64,000 nt of DNA from Adlercreutzia shanghongiae (GTDB taxonomy: Bacteria > Actinomycetota > Coriobacteriia > Coriobacteriales > Eggerthellaceae): contig NZ_JAYMFI010000003.1 in assembly GCF_035830635.1 (NCBI RefSeq), forward strand, positions 248,001-312,000, written 5' to 3'. Below are positions 44,813 through 53,453 of this stretch, piece after piece. Under the pieces are notes generated by a model. That model saw nothing but the letters and a program-made list of their open reading frames with translations, was not told the origin of the DNA and made no database searches. A program made the translations under genes and the position numbers. Position 1 is the first letter of the stretch; each line of letters begins with the position of its first letter.

Positions 44813-46516
44813 ATGACGCCTGAAGAACTTGAGCGTATCGTAAAGAGGCTTCGCAGGCAGGGATGCGATGATGCACAAGTGGAGGTGAAGGCATGTCGCG
44901 ATGCTCTCTCGAAAGATGTCTGGGAGAGCGTGAGCGCTTTCGGCAACACTCGCGGCGGCATTATTATATTGGGCCTGGAGGAAAACGAAGGCTTCAGACC
45001 CGTACCCGGATTCAAGCTCAATAGAGTGAGGGATCAGTTTGTCTCTGGGCTGGAAGAGGGCGGCAATGCAAAGCCGAAGATTCGCAATATGCCCCAGTAC
45101 GATTTGGAGCGAATTGACTTTGAGGGCGCGCAAGTTCTGGTGATAGAGATTAGCGAGGTGGAAGCTCGCTTTAAGCCCTGCTACCTACGTGACAGGGGCC
45201 TATCGAACGGGGCTTTTAAGCGCGTCGATGATAAAGACATCAAGCTATCGCCTACTGAAATATTCGAGCTGCAACATTTATTCGAGCCCTCTCCCGCCGA
45301 TCGCGAGGCGGTAAAAGATTCGTCAGTGGAAGACCTCGATCAAATGTTAGTAGATCGCTTGCTCACGAGGGAGAAGGAGCGAGGGTCGCGGGCGTTGCGG
45401 GGCACAGATGATCGAAGTGTGCACTTGAAGCGACTCAATGTTACCACCGCATCGGGTGCTCTGAGCCTTGCTGGTTTGATGGGCTTGGGAGCTTACCCGC
45501 AGGAGTACTTTCCCAAATTAGTAGTTGATGTCACCGTTCATCCGGGTATTGAGAAGTCGGAGCCAGAGGGGCCGCGGTTTTTGGATCGGATAATTTGCGA
45601 AGGGCCCATCGGTGAGGCGGTGGATGAGGCTGTTATTGCTGTTTCGCGCAACCTGCGAACTTATTCTTACATTGAGGGATCCGGACGACATGATGAGCTC
45701 GAGATTCCGCGTGATGTGTTGCGTGAGGCCATTGCCAATGCCGTCATTCATCGCGAGTATTCGAGCTTTTTTGTGGGTCAGTCGGTATCGGTCGACATCT
45801 TTGCGGACAGAATTGAAGTTACCAACCCTGGTGGACTGTGGGGCGGCAAGACCCTTGAGACTCTAGGCGACGGACAGTCCCGTTGCCGCAACAGCTCCCT
45901 TATGCAGCTTGTCTCGCGTACTGAATATTCCGCTGAAGGAGCACCTGTGGAAGGCCAGGGCTCGGGAGTACGTCTTATGATTCGAGAAATGCAGTCTCAT
46001 GCACTTGATGAGCCACGGTTTGAGGCGGGTATCGATTTCTTCAAAGTTGTATTGCAGCGTGGGGGAGCGGAAATTGCATCCAACCGAGAGTGGATGGACA
46101 ATGTGACTGCGCGCCCGATGAGTTCGGCAGAGAGGGCCGTGCTCCTTGAGGCGCGGAGAGAAAAACAGGTTTCGGTGCGGAAGTTGCACCAGCGCCTCGG
46201 ATATGATTCAGATGAAATACGGTTGGCGCTGGGGGCTCTCGAAGGCGATGGTCTTCTGAAGAAAGTGTCGAAAGATAAATACGAGCTTTTCCGCGATGAT
46301 GGCGAGTTGCCAAAAACGCCCAAAGTGTCAGCGCGTGAGGCCATCATCGACGTGCTGGAGAATGCTGAATCTCCTATGAGCATGCGGGAAATTGCCGAGA
46401 TGACAGGTCGAAAAATTGCGACGCTGAGGGCTCAGATGGCTCACTTAGTGTCCGAAGGATTGGTGGTGCCCACGGCTTCTTCGACAGACACTTCGAGGAA
46501 GTACGTAATCAAGTAG
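44813..46516 (+). CDS. AlbA_2 (Schlafen-type) DNA-binding ATPase-like transcriptional regulator (cargo B)
   Basis: A 567-residue protein. N-terminal AlbA_2 domain (about 15-130: QVEVKAC, FGNTRGGIIILGLEE), a middle GHKL-like ATPase_c4 domain (about 265-385: REAIANAVIHREYS, NPGGLWGGKT, RNSSLMQL), then C-terminal winged helices (about 425-490 and 505-567). Such proteins appear as regulators or defence-associated genes. It is bracketed by CTCTCGA-type repeats upstream and downstream, so autoregulation is probable. No partner gene is present between the two purF tails. Confidence 0.85.
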   Translation: MTPEELERIVKRLRRQGCDDAQVEVKACRDALSKDVWESVSAFGNTRGGIIILGLEENEGFRPVPGFKLNRVRDQFVSGLEEGGNAKPKIRNMPQYDLERIDFEGAQVLVIEISEVEARFKPCYLRDRGLSNGAFKRVDDKDIKLSPTEIFELQHLFEPSPADREAVKDSSVEDLDQMLVDRLLTREKERGSRALRGTDDRSVHLKRLNVTTASGALSLAGLMGLGAYPQEYFPKLVVDVTVHPGIEKSEPEGPRFLDRIICEGPIGEAVDEAVIAVSRNLRTYSYIEGSGRHDELEIPRDVLREAIANAVIHREYSSFFVGQSVSVDIFADRIEVTNPGGLWGGKTLETLGDGQSRCRNSSLMQLVSRTEYSAEGAPVEGQGSGVRLMIREMQSHALDEPRFEAGIDFFKVVLQRGGAEIASNREWMDNVTARPMSSAERAVLLEARREKQVSVRKLHQRLGYDSDEIRLALGALEGDGLLKKVSKDKYELFRDDGELPKTPKVSAREAIIDVLENAESPMSMREIAEMTGRKIATLRAQMAHLVSEGLVVPTASSTDTSRKYVIK

Positions 46517-46549
46517 GCGGGAAGGCTTTAACCGAATAGACGATGCGAG

Positions 46550-46624
46550 CACTCTACTTACTCTCGATTTAGACTCGATTTTCGAGAGTAAATCGAGAGT
46601 GTTTCGAGAGTAAATCGAGAGTGT
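46550..46624. repeat. Downstream CTCTCGA/TCGAGAG repeat array
   Basis: A tandem 22-bp unit containing CGAGAGTAAATCGAGAGTG occurs twice (about 46582-46603 and 46604-46624), preceded by its inverted forms ACTCTAC, ACTCTCGA and ACTCGA. Same core as the array before the ATPase gene. Confidence 0.85.
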
Positions 46625-46723
46625 TTCGACTCCTTGGGGCGCCAGAGCTTTCTCGGCATGCTAGAAGCCATCGGCATCGATACGGAGAAGGTTTGCGCCT
46701 ACTGTTGGGACGGCCGGGAGTAG
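46625..46723 (+). pseudogene. Third, shorter purF tail
   Basis: It is 33 codons including the stop (FDSLGRQSFLGMLEAIGID... to YCWDGRE), aligned to the last codons of the PurF-like gene with several substitutions, more diverged than the second tail. It begins exactly where the CTCTCGA array ends. Confidence 0.88.
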
Positions 46724-46820
46724 GGCGAATCTGTAAGAAATTTTTACAGTTTTCGGAGAAATCTGACAAGAATCTTTACAGGTTCAGTGTTCGCCGTGGG
46801 TTGAGGGGTCTTTTGCGGGC

Positions 46821-46904
46821 ATCCTAAAATAATAGGGATATTGGCTTGGAGGGGTTTGAGGCGGGCAAGTTCTGGTCGCCTGAAAAGGATGAGGATGCTA
46901 TGCT
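46821..46904 (+). promoter_or_regulatory. Operator-like inverted repeat and leaderless promoter of the cargo-C regulator
   Basis: ATCCTA-N6-TAGGGAT lies at 46821-46839. An extended -10, TG-C-TATGCT (46896-46904), ends seven bases before the ATG at 46911, so transcription should start at or next to the start codon. Confidence 0.65.
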
Positions 46905-46910
46905 AGTCCC

Positions 46911-48422
46911 ATGAATATCAGACTCTCACTTCCGCCTTTGAGATTGTGCGGCCAGGTTTTTCTCTTCGCCTGGCGCATGGGATTGTTTTTCTCGCCGTTG
47001 GCAGTGGTTTACGCGGCCCATCCCTATGAGACGCTGGTCGGTGGGCGGTTGGCTTTCTTGGCGGCGTTCGCCCTCGGGTCGTGGGGTGTATTTCTTTGCG
47101 GGCGCAACCAGTCCCGCGCGCTTTCCGACAAGGCGGTTATCTGCCTTGGCACGGGGGCGGCTTCTTTGGGGGTGCTCGCGCTCTTGGCCGGAACCGCGTT
47201 GCTTGGCGGGAACGCCGTGCTCGCGTACGGAGGTTTTTTCGTTGCTGGCGTGGGTGACGCTTGCCTTGCCCTGGCGTTTGGGAAAATGTACGGAAGCTTG
47301 AGCGTGCGTTTGAGCATGCGAGTTGTTCCTCTTGCCATGGCCTTGGCTGCCGTGATTTACGCGCTGATTGTGAACAACGCACCGGCCGTCGCCCTGCCTG
47401 TTCTCGTGTTACTGCCTGTCGCATGCGGCGCCGTGCTGCTCCATGATTTGTCCCGTCGAGAGGCGCTGGGCGATGCTGCCGAACTGAAGCCGTTGGTCTC
47501 TCAGGTGCAAGAGCCGGATCGGAGCCGATTTACCAAATGGAAGATTGCCTCGTACACAGCGGTTCTATGGCTCACCTTTGGCTTGATGTGGCCTTTGGCG
47601 GTAACGCGGCTTTTCGACGATGGACGGCTGTTCCTCAGTTTCTCGCTTTCGGTGGCCGCCCTCGTGGCCATTGTGGCGTTGGTTCTTGCCGTGCTCACCT
47701 ATGTGCTGCGTCTTCCGGCTGTTAAAACCTTCTGGGTTTTCGTGCCCCTCACGTTTGCGGGTATCACCGTTGTGGCCGTCATCGACTCGAACCTTCAGGT
47801 ACTCGCCTTCGCTATGGTGTTCGCGGCCCACAACATTGCGGAAGTGCAGCTGACGACGCACTTCGCTGCCATCTGTCGCCGTCGGGGCTATTCCTCGCGC
47901 ATGCTTCACGGCTGCGCCTTTGCCATCTTAAGCGCTGCCGAAGTGGTGGGGTTGCTGGTGGGTGTGGCCATTGTGCCCTTCGAGTCTTCGGTGATGACGG
48001 TATTGCTGCTCGTGTGCGCTAACGTCATCGTCATCGCGGTCATTCTTTCCATTATGCGTGTGAATACGACCTTCCAGAAAGCTGAGCTGGAGATGGCGCT
48101 TGCACGCCAGAAAGAGGAGGCCCCTTCGGGAGCGGAGACATTGGGGGAAGGTTCGATGGCCGCGTCGATGTTGGGCGCTCCTGAGCGTTCTGGTATGACA
48201 CCTGCCGCAGTGGCCTCTCGCTGGGTTGAGACGTACGGTCTCTCGGCGCGCGAGTCCGAGGTAGCCGAGCTGCTGCTCTCGGGGCGCAATGTGCCCGCCA
48301 TTGCGGAAATGCTCACCATTAGTCAGTCCACTGTGCAAACCCACGTCAAGCATATTTACGAGAAAGTGGGTGTTCGCACGCGCCAAGAGCTCATTGCCAA
48401 AGGCTCGGAATCCCTTTATTAG
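46911..48422 (+). CDS. LuxR-family regulator with multi-TM sensor (cargo C)
   Basis: A 503-residue protein with about 12 TM helices (about 15-390) and a C-terminal LuxR HTH (about 440-500: YGLSARESEVAELLLSGRNVPAIAEMLTISQSTVQTHVKHIYEKVG). This family typically lies beside an anaerobic reductase, here the molybdopterin enzyme 180 bp downstream. The promoter appears leaderless. An ATCCTA-type inverted repeat is shared with the reductase promoter. Confidence 0.92.
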   Translation: MNIRLSLPPLRLCGQVFLFAWRMGLFFSPLAVVYAAHPYETLVGGRLAFLAAFALGSWGVFLCGRNQSRALSDKAVICLGTGAASLGVLALLAGTALLGGNAVLAYGGFFVAGVGDACLALAFGKMYGSLSVRLSMRVVPLAMALAAVIYALIVNNAPAVALPVLVLLPVACGAVLLHDLSRREALGDAAELKPLVSQVQEPDRSRFTKWKIASYTAVLWLTFGLMWPLAVTRLFDDGRLFLSFSLSVAALVAIVALVLAVLTYVLRLPAVKTFWVFVPLTFAGITVVAVIDSNLQVLAFAMVFAAHNIAEVQLTTHFAAICRRRGYSSRMLHGCAFAILSAAEVVGLLVGVAIVPFESSVMTVLLLVCANVIVIAVILSIMRVNTTFQKAELEMALARQKEEAPSGAETLGEGSMAASMLGAPERSGMTPAAVASRWVETYGLSARESEVAELLLSGRNVPAIAEMLTISQSTVQTHVKHIYEKVGVRTRQELIAKGSESLY

Positions 48423-48452
48423 GGATGCTCTGAACAGGCGTTTCTCGTACTT

Positions 48453-48471
48453 ATCCTAGGGATTTTAGGAT
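48453..48471. promoter_or_regulatory. ATCCTA-N7-TAGGAT inverted repeat before the reductase operon
   Basis: A perfect 6-bp inverted repeat matching the element at 46821-46839. It is the best candidate binding site of the adjacent LuxR regulator. Confidence 0.6.
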
Positions 48472-48605
48472 GAGTCGACATCGTAGAAATGCAAAATCCC
48501 AAACTCGCGAGGATGTGCGAAAATACCTTCCAAGCAATACTTCTCCCCAGACGCGGAACGAGAGGCCGCGACTCTAACGTACCTAAGACGTGAGGAGGAG
48601 AAGTG

Positions 48606-50909
48606 ATGAAAGAGAATCAGGACATTACTCTGATGTCCGACTCTGTTCAAGGAGGAAAGGTGAGCCGCCGCGGGTTCCTGAAGGGATCGGCTTTGGCGGG
48701 CCTGTCGCTGGGCGTTGCCGGCACGGGCCTGGTGGGCTGCGCGCCCAAGCAGCAGGCAGGCGACGAGCTGGCCGATACGGGTGAGGGCGCCACTTCTGCT
48801 GTTGGTTATCAGTATGAGGCCGAGACGGCCGAGGGCGAATGGCATCACAGCGCCTGCTCGCGCAACTGCTTCGATACTTGCATGATTATGAGCAAGGTTG
48901 TCGATGGACGCCTTGTGCAGGTGTGCGGCGACAAGAACAACCCCTACACCGCTGGTGGCCTGTGCGTGAAGACGCAGAACTATGTTGACTACGTCTACCG
49001 CGAGGACCGCATTCTCTATCCCATGAAGCGCACGGGCAAGAAGGGCCCGGGCTGCACCTTCGAGCGCATCAGTTGGGATGAGGCCATCCAGACCATCACC
49101 GATACCTGGAAGCAGATCATCGCCGAGAACGGCGGCGAGGCCATCACCTGGTTCCGCTATCAGGGCAACCAGGGCGCCATCCATCGCCGTTGCCTGGAGC
49201 CGCTCTTCTTCAAGATGGGCGCTACCTATCACGAGGCGAGTATGTGCAACAATGGGTATGTGTTCTCGCTGCCCTACACGACGGGCTCCATCACCGTTAT
49301 GCGCGCCGAGGATATTGCCAACAAAGACCTGTACATCTCCTGGTCGCATAACCCTGCCGCCGGTAGCTTGCATACCATGAAGTTCATCAAGGAGATGCAC
49401 AAGGCCGGCGGCAAGATTGCCGTGGTGAACCCCGTGCGCGTTCCTGAATGCGAGTGGGCCGATCTGCATGTGCAGCTGCTGCCCGGCACCGACGGCGCTT
49501 TTGCGCTCGGCGTAGCCAAGTACCTCATGGATGCTGGCAAGATCGACGAGCAGTTCATCGCCGAGTGGTCCATCGGCTATGAGGATTATGCTCGGTCGGC
49601 TGCGGAATGGACTGCCGACAAGGTGGCCGCCGAGTGCGCCATTCCCGCCGAGCAGGTGGGCCAGTTCGCCGAGCTTCTGTGGGAGAACCGCGAGAACGCC
49701 TGCCTGAAGACCGGACTGCAGCTCGGTCGTCGCAACAACGGCGGCATGAGCCACATCTCCATCAAGATGCTCACGGGCCTCATCGGTCACCCCGAGTGCT
49801 ACTTCAACATGACGAGCTCGGGCGGCTATGGTGTGAACACGGCGGCCAACCTGGATATGTTCACCGAGACGGTGCCTTCCGAGTCTTCCGACGCCTCCAC
49901 CATTCGCAACTACTCCTCGCCGGCGCTTGGCAAGGTGCTGACGGGCGTAAACTACGGAGAGGGCCACGACTTCGCCACGAACCCCATCCGCTCTATCATG
50001 ATCTTCGGCGGCAATCCCATGGTTTCCAATCCGAATCAAAACCTGGTACGCGAGGGTCTCGAGCGCGAGAATCTGTTCACCGTGGTGCACGATATTTTCG
50101 TGACGCCTACGGTGGAGTACGCCGACATCGTTCTGCCGGCTCCGACCTTCTTCGAGTACGAGGAATTCAACGGCGGCTACGGCCACAACTACGACTGCTT
50201 CAACGAGAAGGTCATTGAGCCTTTGGGCGAGTGCAAGGACAACCTGGAGCTGTGCAACCTGCTCGGCCAGGCCATGGGCTACAACGACGCGGTGTTCAAT
50301 CGCACCTATGACGATATGCGCGCCCTGTTCTTGGACGGCAAGGACTACACCTACGACGAGCTTGTCAAGAACGGCTGGTACGATGTGGCCCCCAAGACCT
50401 GGGAAGCTCAGCTGGAAGAGGGCTTCGGCACGCCTTCCAAGAAGTTCCAGTTCGCCTGCGATGAGCTTGAGGCCGACCACGGCACGCGCACGGTGATCTA
50501 CACCCCCGATCCCGAGAGCGCCTCCCAGGCTCCCGAGCTGTTTGCGAAGTACCCTCTGTATCTGGTGAGCCCCAGCGCCAAGGAGTTCCTGAACGGCGTG
50601 TTCGGCAACATGGAGGACAACAACTTGCTGTTCGGTGAGAGCTACGTGTTCCTGAACGAGGCCGACGCCCAGGCGCGTGGCATTAGCGATGGCGACGAGG
50701 TCACGGTGTTCAACGATCGCGGCTCGCTGAGCCGCAAGGCCCGCATCGTTGAGGGCGTTATGGCTCCCGGCACCGCTTGCACCTACAAGAGCACGTGGTC
50801 GACGGTGACCGGCGTGGAGAACGTCAACTGTGTGACGACCGACTCTCAGGCCGATTTCGGCCGCGGCGTCGCCTTCCAGAGCTGCCTCGTTGAGATTGCC
50901 AAGGCCTAA
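48606..50909 (+). CDS. Tat-exported molybdopterin oxidoreductase catalytic subunit
   Basis: A 767-residue DMSO-reductase-superfamily enzyme. Tat motif SRRGFLKG (about 20-27) with a VGC lipobox-like site; 4Fe-4S ligands C-x3-C-x3-C then GGLC about 27 residues later; bis-MGD contacts WSHNPAAGS, NPVRVPECEWADLHVQLLPGTDG, FGGNPMVSN and YADIVLPAPTFFEYEE. GAGGAGG precedes the ATG. Substrate cannot be inferred; related Eggerthellaceae enzymes act on catechols, sulfoxides and other acceptors. FeS subunit and TorD chaperone follow. Confidence 0.93.
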   Translation: MKENQDITLMSDSVQGGKVSRRGFLKGSALAGLSLGVAGTGLVGCAPKQQAGDELADTGEGATSAVGYQYEAETAEGEWHHSACSRNCFDTCMIMSKVVDGRLVQVCGDKNNPYTAGGLCVKTQNYVDYVYREDRILYPMKRTGKKGPGCTFERISWDEAIQTITDTWKQIIAENGGEAITWFRYQGNQGAIHRRCLEPLFFKMGATYHEASMCNNGYVFSLPYTTGSITVMRAEDIANKDLYISWSHNPAAGSLHTMKFIKEMHKAGGKIAVVNPVRVPECEWADLHVQLLPGTDGAFALGVAKYLMDAGKIDEQFIAEWSIGYEDYARSAAEWTADKVAAECAIPAEQVGQFAELLWENRENACLKTGLQLGRRNNGGMSHISIKMLTGLIGHPECYFNMTSSGGYGVNTAANLDMFTETVPSESSDASTIRNYSSPALGKVLTGVNYGEGHDFATNPIRSIMIFGGNPMVSNPNQNLVREGLERENLFTVVHDIFVTPTVEYADIVLPAPTFFEYEEFNGGYGHNYDCFNEKVIEPLGECKDNLELCNLLGQAMGYNDAVFNRTYDDMRALFLDGKDYTYDELVKNGWYDVAPKTWEAQLEEGFGTPSKKFQFACDELEADHGTRTVIYTPDPESASQAPELFAKYPLYLVSPSAKEFLNGVFGNMEDNNLLFGESYVFLNEADAQARGISDGDEVTVFNDRGSLSRKARIVEGVMAPGTACTYKSTWSTVTGVENVNCVTTDSQADFGRGVAFQSCLVEIAKA

Positions 50910-50936
50910 GCGCCTGTTTGCGGAAAGGATATTGAA

Positions 50937-51455
50937 ATGACCCAGATGGGATTTCTTCTCGACCAGAAGTACTGCATTGGCTGCCAGACCTGCCAGGCTG
51001 CTTGCCGCGCCCGCCACGGCCTGACTCCCGGCGTGTACCCGCGCCAGGCATCTAGCTCTCAGATTGAGCTGCGCGGTCCCTACATTTCCCTTGCGTGCAA
51101 CCATTGCAGCAACCCGGCTTGCGTGGATGTGTGTCCTACGGGCGCGGTGAGCAAGCGCGAGGACGGTATCGTGGTGCACGATCCTGAGGTTTGCATCGGC
51201 TGCTATTCCTGCGAGAAGGCCTGCCCTTACGGTGCGCCCCAGGAGAACGATTTGAACGACCGTATGGTGAAGTGCGATATGTGCGCGGCTCGCCTGGACA
51301 AGGGCGAGAACCCGGCTTGCGTGGATGCCTGCCCGGTGAAGGTGCTCACCGTCGGCACTATTGAGGATTTGGAAGCCCAGGGAGGCGTGGTCGAGGGCGT
51401 TGGCTTCGCCGTTGAGGCCACCGATCCCAACATCCGCTTCATTCCTATCGCCTAA
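50937..51455 (+). CDS. 4Fe-4S ferredoxin-type electron-transfer subunit (DmsB-like)
   Basis: A 172-residue protein with four cysteine clusters for four [4Fe-4S] centres: CIGCQTCQAAC, CNHCSNPACVDVC, CIGCYSCEKAC and CDMCAARL...CVDAC. It passes electrons to the molybdenum subunit upstream, and should be co-exported with it since it has no signal of its own. Confidence 0.95.
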   Translation: MTQMGFLLDQKYCIGCQTCQAACRARHGLTPGVYPRQASSSQIELRGPYISLACNHCSNPACVDVCPTGAVSKREDGIVVHDPEVCIGCYSCEKACPYGAPQENDLNDRMVKCDMCAARLDKGENPACVDACPVKVLTVGTIEDLEAQGGVVEGVGFAVEATDPNIRFIPIA

Positions 51456-51476
51456 ATCGTTTTCGGGGGGTCAGTT

Positions 51477-52157
51477 ATGAATGAGTTCGAAACCATGGAT
51501 GCCAGCGAGCGCGCCGAGCATGCGCGGTGGCGAGCGGCGCTGTACGGGCTGGCTTCCCGGACTTTTCTTCAGGAGCCCTCTGATGAAGAGCTGAAGGCGA
51601 GCATCGTTGCCGCCCAGGCCGCCCTGGAGGCGGGGGAGGGCTGGACCCTTCCCTGCGAGCGTGAGCTCTTAGTCCATCTCGCTTCTTTCGATGCTGAGGA
51701 GGATGCTCTGGGAACGCGGGTGCGCAGCGAGTATGCTGAACTCTTTGTGGGTCCGCGTCCTCCGCTGGCGCCGCTTTACGAATCGATGTACGTGGGGTAT
51801 CCGCGGCGCTTGCTGTCGGAGACGACGAAGCGTGTGCGCGACGCCTACGAGCGTTGCGGTCTTTCGGTCGCGAAACGCAACCGTGTGCCTGACGATCATT
51901 TGGGCTACGAGCTTGAGTTCATGGCGGCACTCGCCCGGCGCGAGGCCGAGGCTCTCGAGGCGGCCGACGAAGAGACTGCAAAGCGCTGGCAAAACGATCA
52001 GGGGCGCTTTCTCGAGGAGCACCTGCGCTGCTGGATCGAGCTGTTCTGCGACCGTTTGCATGAGGCGCCGGGCGACTACTACGGCGGCTGGGCCGACTTC
52101 GTACGAAGTTTCATGGCCGAGGATGCAGCTGCGCTAGCGTCGCGGGCGGCGCGCTGA
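51477..52157 (+). CDS. TorD/DmsD-family redox-enzyme chaperone
   Basis: A 226-residue all-helical cytoplasmic chaperone that binds the Tat signal and inserts the Mo cofactor. Hallmarks: EYAELFVGPRPPLAPLYESMY and DDHLGYELEFMAAL (the family pattern P-D-H-x-x-x-E-L-E-F-M). GGGGGTC lies upstream of the ATG. Its stop overlaps the start of the next gene. Confidence 0.93.
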   Translation: MNEFETMDASERAEHARWRAALYGLASRTFLQEPSDEELKASIVAAQAALEAGEGWTLPCERELLVHLASFDAEEDALGTRVRSEYAELFVGPRPPLAPLYESMYVGYPRRLLSETTKRVRDAYERCGLSVAKRNRVPDDHLGYELEFMAALARREAEALEAADEETAKRWQNDQGRFLEEHLRCWIELFCDRLHEAPGDYYGGWADFVRSFMAEDAAALASRAAR

Positions 52158-52684
52158 TGACGAGCGTTGGCGGGCGAGGCGTGCTTCGTCAGGTTTTGGG
52201 CACGCTGGCACTTTTCGCGGCATTGGTGTTGTTCGGCCTTGTCACGCGACCGGCTGCCTTAGCGCTTCCGCGGGTGTTTGGTTTTCATGCGGTGCTGGTG
52301 GCTCTGCCCTCGGCGTTCGCGCTTACGTTTAGCTTGCGAAAAGGCCTGCGCTTCCCCCTTGTTGCGGGGGCGGTGGTGCTGTTTTCGCTGCTGCTGTCCC
52401 TTATGAGCCCTGTCATGGGGGTATCCTCCCTCGCCCCCATGGCGGTGGCTGCCCTGGCCTATGGTGGCTTTCGAAAGGGCGAGTCGCGAAAGGCCTTTGC
52501 CGTCGGCTGCGTGTACGGAGCGTTTTTCTATCCCTGCACGGTGGCAGCTTCGCTTGGGCTCGGCGCTCTTTCTCTCGCGTATCTGCAGGGCTCGGTTTTC
52601 GTGCTTCTAGCAGCGGCCCTGCTCGGTGGAGCGCTGGCGGTGCTTGGCGCTGTGTCGGCGACGGGGCTCGCCGACAGGAGATAA
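52157..52684 (+). CDS. Integral membrane protein of the reductase cluster, unknown function
   Basis: A 175-residue protein with about five hydrophobic helices and short polar loops. It has no obvious haem-binding His pairs. The shape recalls substrate-binding S components of ECF transporters or small quinone-related membrane proteins, but I do not recognise the family. Translationally coupled to the TorD gene. Confidence 0.65.
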   Translation: MTSVGGRGVLRQVLGTLALFAALVLFGLVTRPAALALPRVFGFHAVLVALPSAFALTFSLRKGLRFPLVAGAVVLFSLLLSLMSPVMGVSSLAPMAVAALAYGGFRKGESRKAFAVGCVYGAFFYPCTVAASLGLGALSLAYLQGSVFVLLAAALLGGALAVLGAVSATGLADRR

Positions 52685-52699
52685 AGGAGATACGTTCGA

Positions 52700-53437
52700 A
52701 TGGATATTCTCATTGCTCTTGGCGCGGCGGTAGCGTTCGCGCTTGTCTTTCGCACGCCGCTCATCCGCATGCCCGCCGTGTTTTACGTGCTTGCTGTGGC
52801 CGTGGCTCTGCTCTTCCTCTCGGGGATTTTGGGGCAAGCGCTTCCGACGCTTAATCGCGAGCTGCTTCCCTTCTTGAGACGTTGCATCTTTCCCTATGCG
52901 CTGTTCGTGGTAGTTATGTACATGGGCGTGCTGCCCGAGGCATCGTGTCTTCGCCAGTACCTGAAGCCGGCGCGAGGCCCGCTTTCCATTGTTGCCGCGT
53001 TGCTGGTGCTCTGCCATGGCGTGAGCTATTTGGGCGTTTATCTTAATGTTGCGCTCGGCGGCTTCAGCACAGCGTCGGCATCGACGGCGTCGTCTTTGGC
53101 GATGGCGGTGGCGCTAAGCGTGATTCTGGGTGTGCTCACGGTGACGTCGTTCAATTTCGTGCGCCATCGCATGCGGGGCAAGACGTGGAAAGTGGTGCAG
53201 AAAGCGGCCTATGCGTTCTTCGGCCTTGTGACGGCGCATGCTGTGGTGCTGTTGCTTCCTGCAAGTCTTACGGGCGGTTCGGCGGCGTTTTCGGTGTCGG
53301 TCTACATGGGCGTGTTTCTGCTCTACGTCATTTTGCGCATCGCGCGATGGGCTAAGGTTCGCTATGTCGCAGCCGATTGGAGAACGTCCTCGGGTGGTCG
53401 TGGGGCCGTCACGGATTGCGAGCTTGAGTTGGCGTAG
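52700..53437 (+). CDS. Ferric-reductase-like/YedZ-type membrane cytochrome b candidate
   Basis: A 245-residue protein with about six to seven TM helices. Two helices carry histidines suited to haem b (LCHGVSYLGVY near 110 and TAHAVVLLL near 180), with RHRMRGKTWK between them, the arrangement of ferric-reductase-like TM domains. It could replace the usual NrfD/DmsC quinol subunit of this cluster. AAGGAG precedes the ATG. Confidence 0.7.
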   Translation: MDILIALGAAVAFALVFRTPLIRMPAVFYVLAVAVALLFLSGILGQALPTLNRELLPFLRRCIFPYALFVVVMYMGVLPEASCLRQYLKPARGPLSIVAALLVLCHGVSYLGVYLNVALGGFSTASASTASSLAMAVALSVILGVLTVTSFNFVRHRMRGKTWKVVQKAAYAFFGLVTAHAVVLLLPASLTGGSAAFSVSVYMGVFLLYVILRIARWAKVRYVAADWRTSSGGRGAVTDCELELA

Positions 53438-53453
53438 CTTGCCTCGGCATTGC

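Noticed and set aside
39705..46723. An integrase gene driving the purF-tail duplications
   Set aside because: No tyrosine or serine recombinase is encoded in or near the three modules; the mechanism is left open.
48465..51179. 904-codon minus-strand open frame opposite the molybdopterin operon
   Set aside because: It is the antisense of the Mo and FeS subunit genes, with no RBS or domain; long antisense frames are common at this GC.
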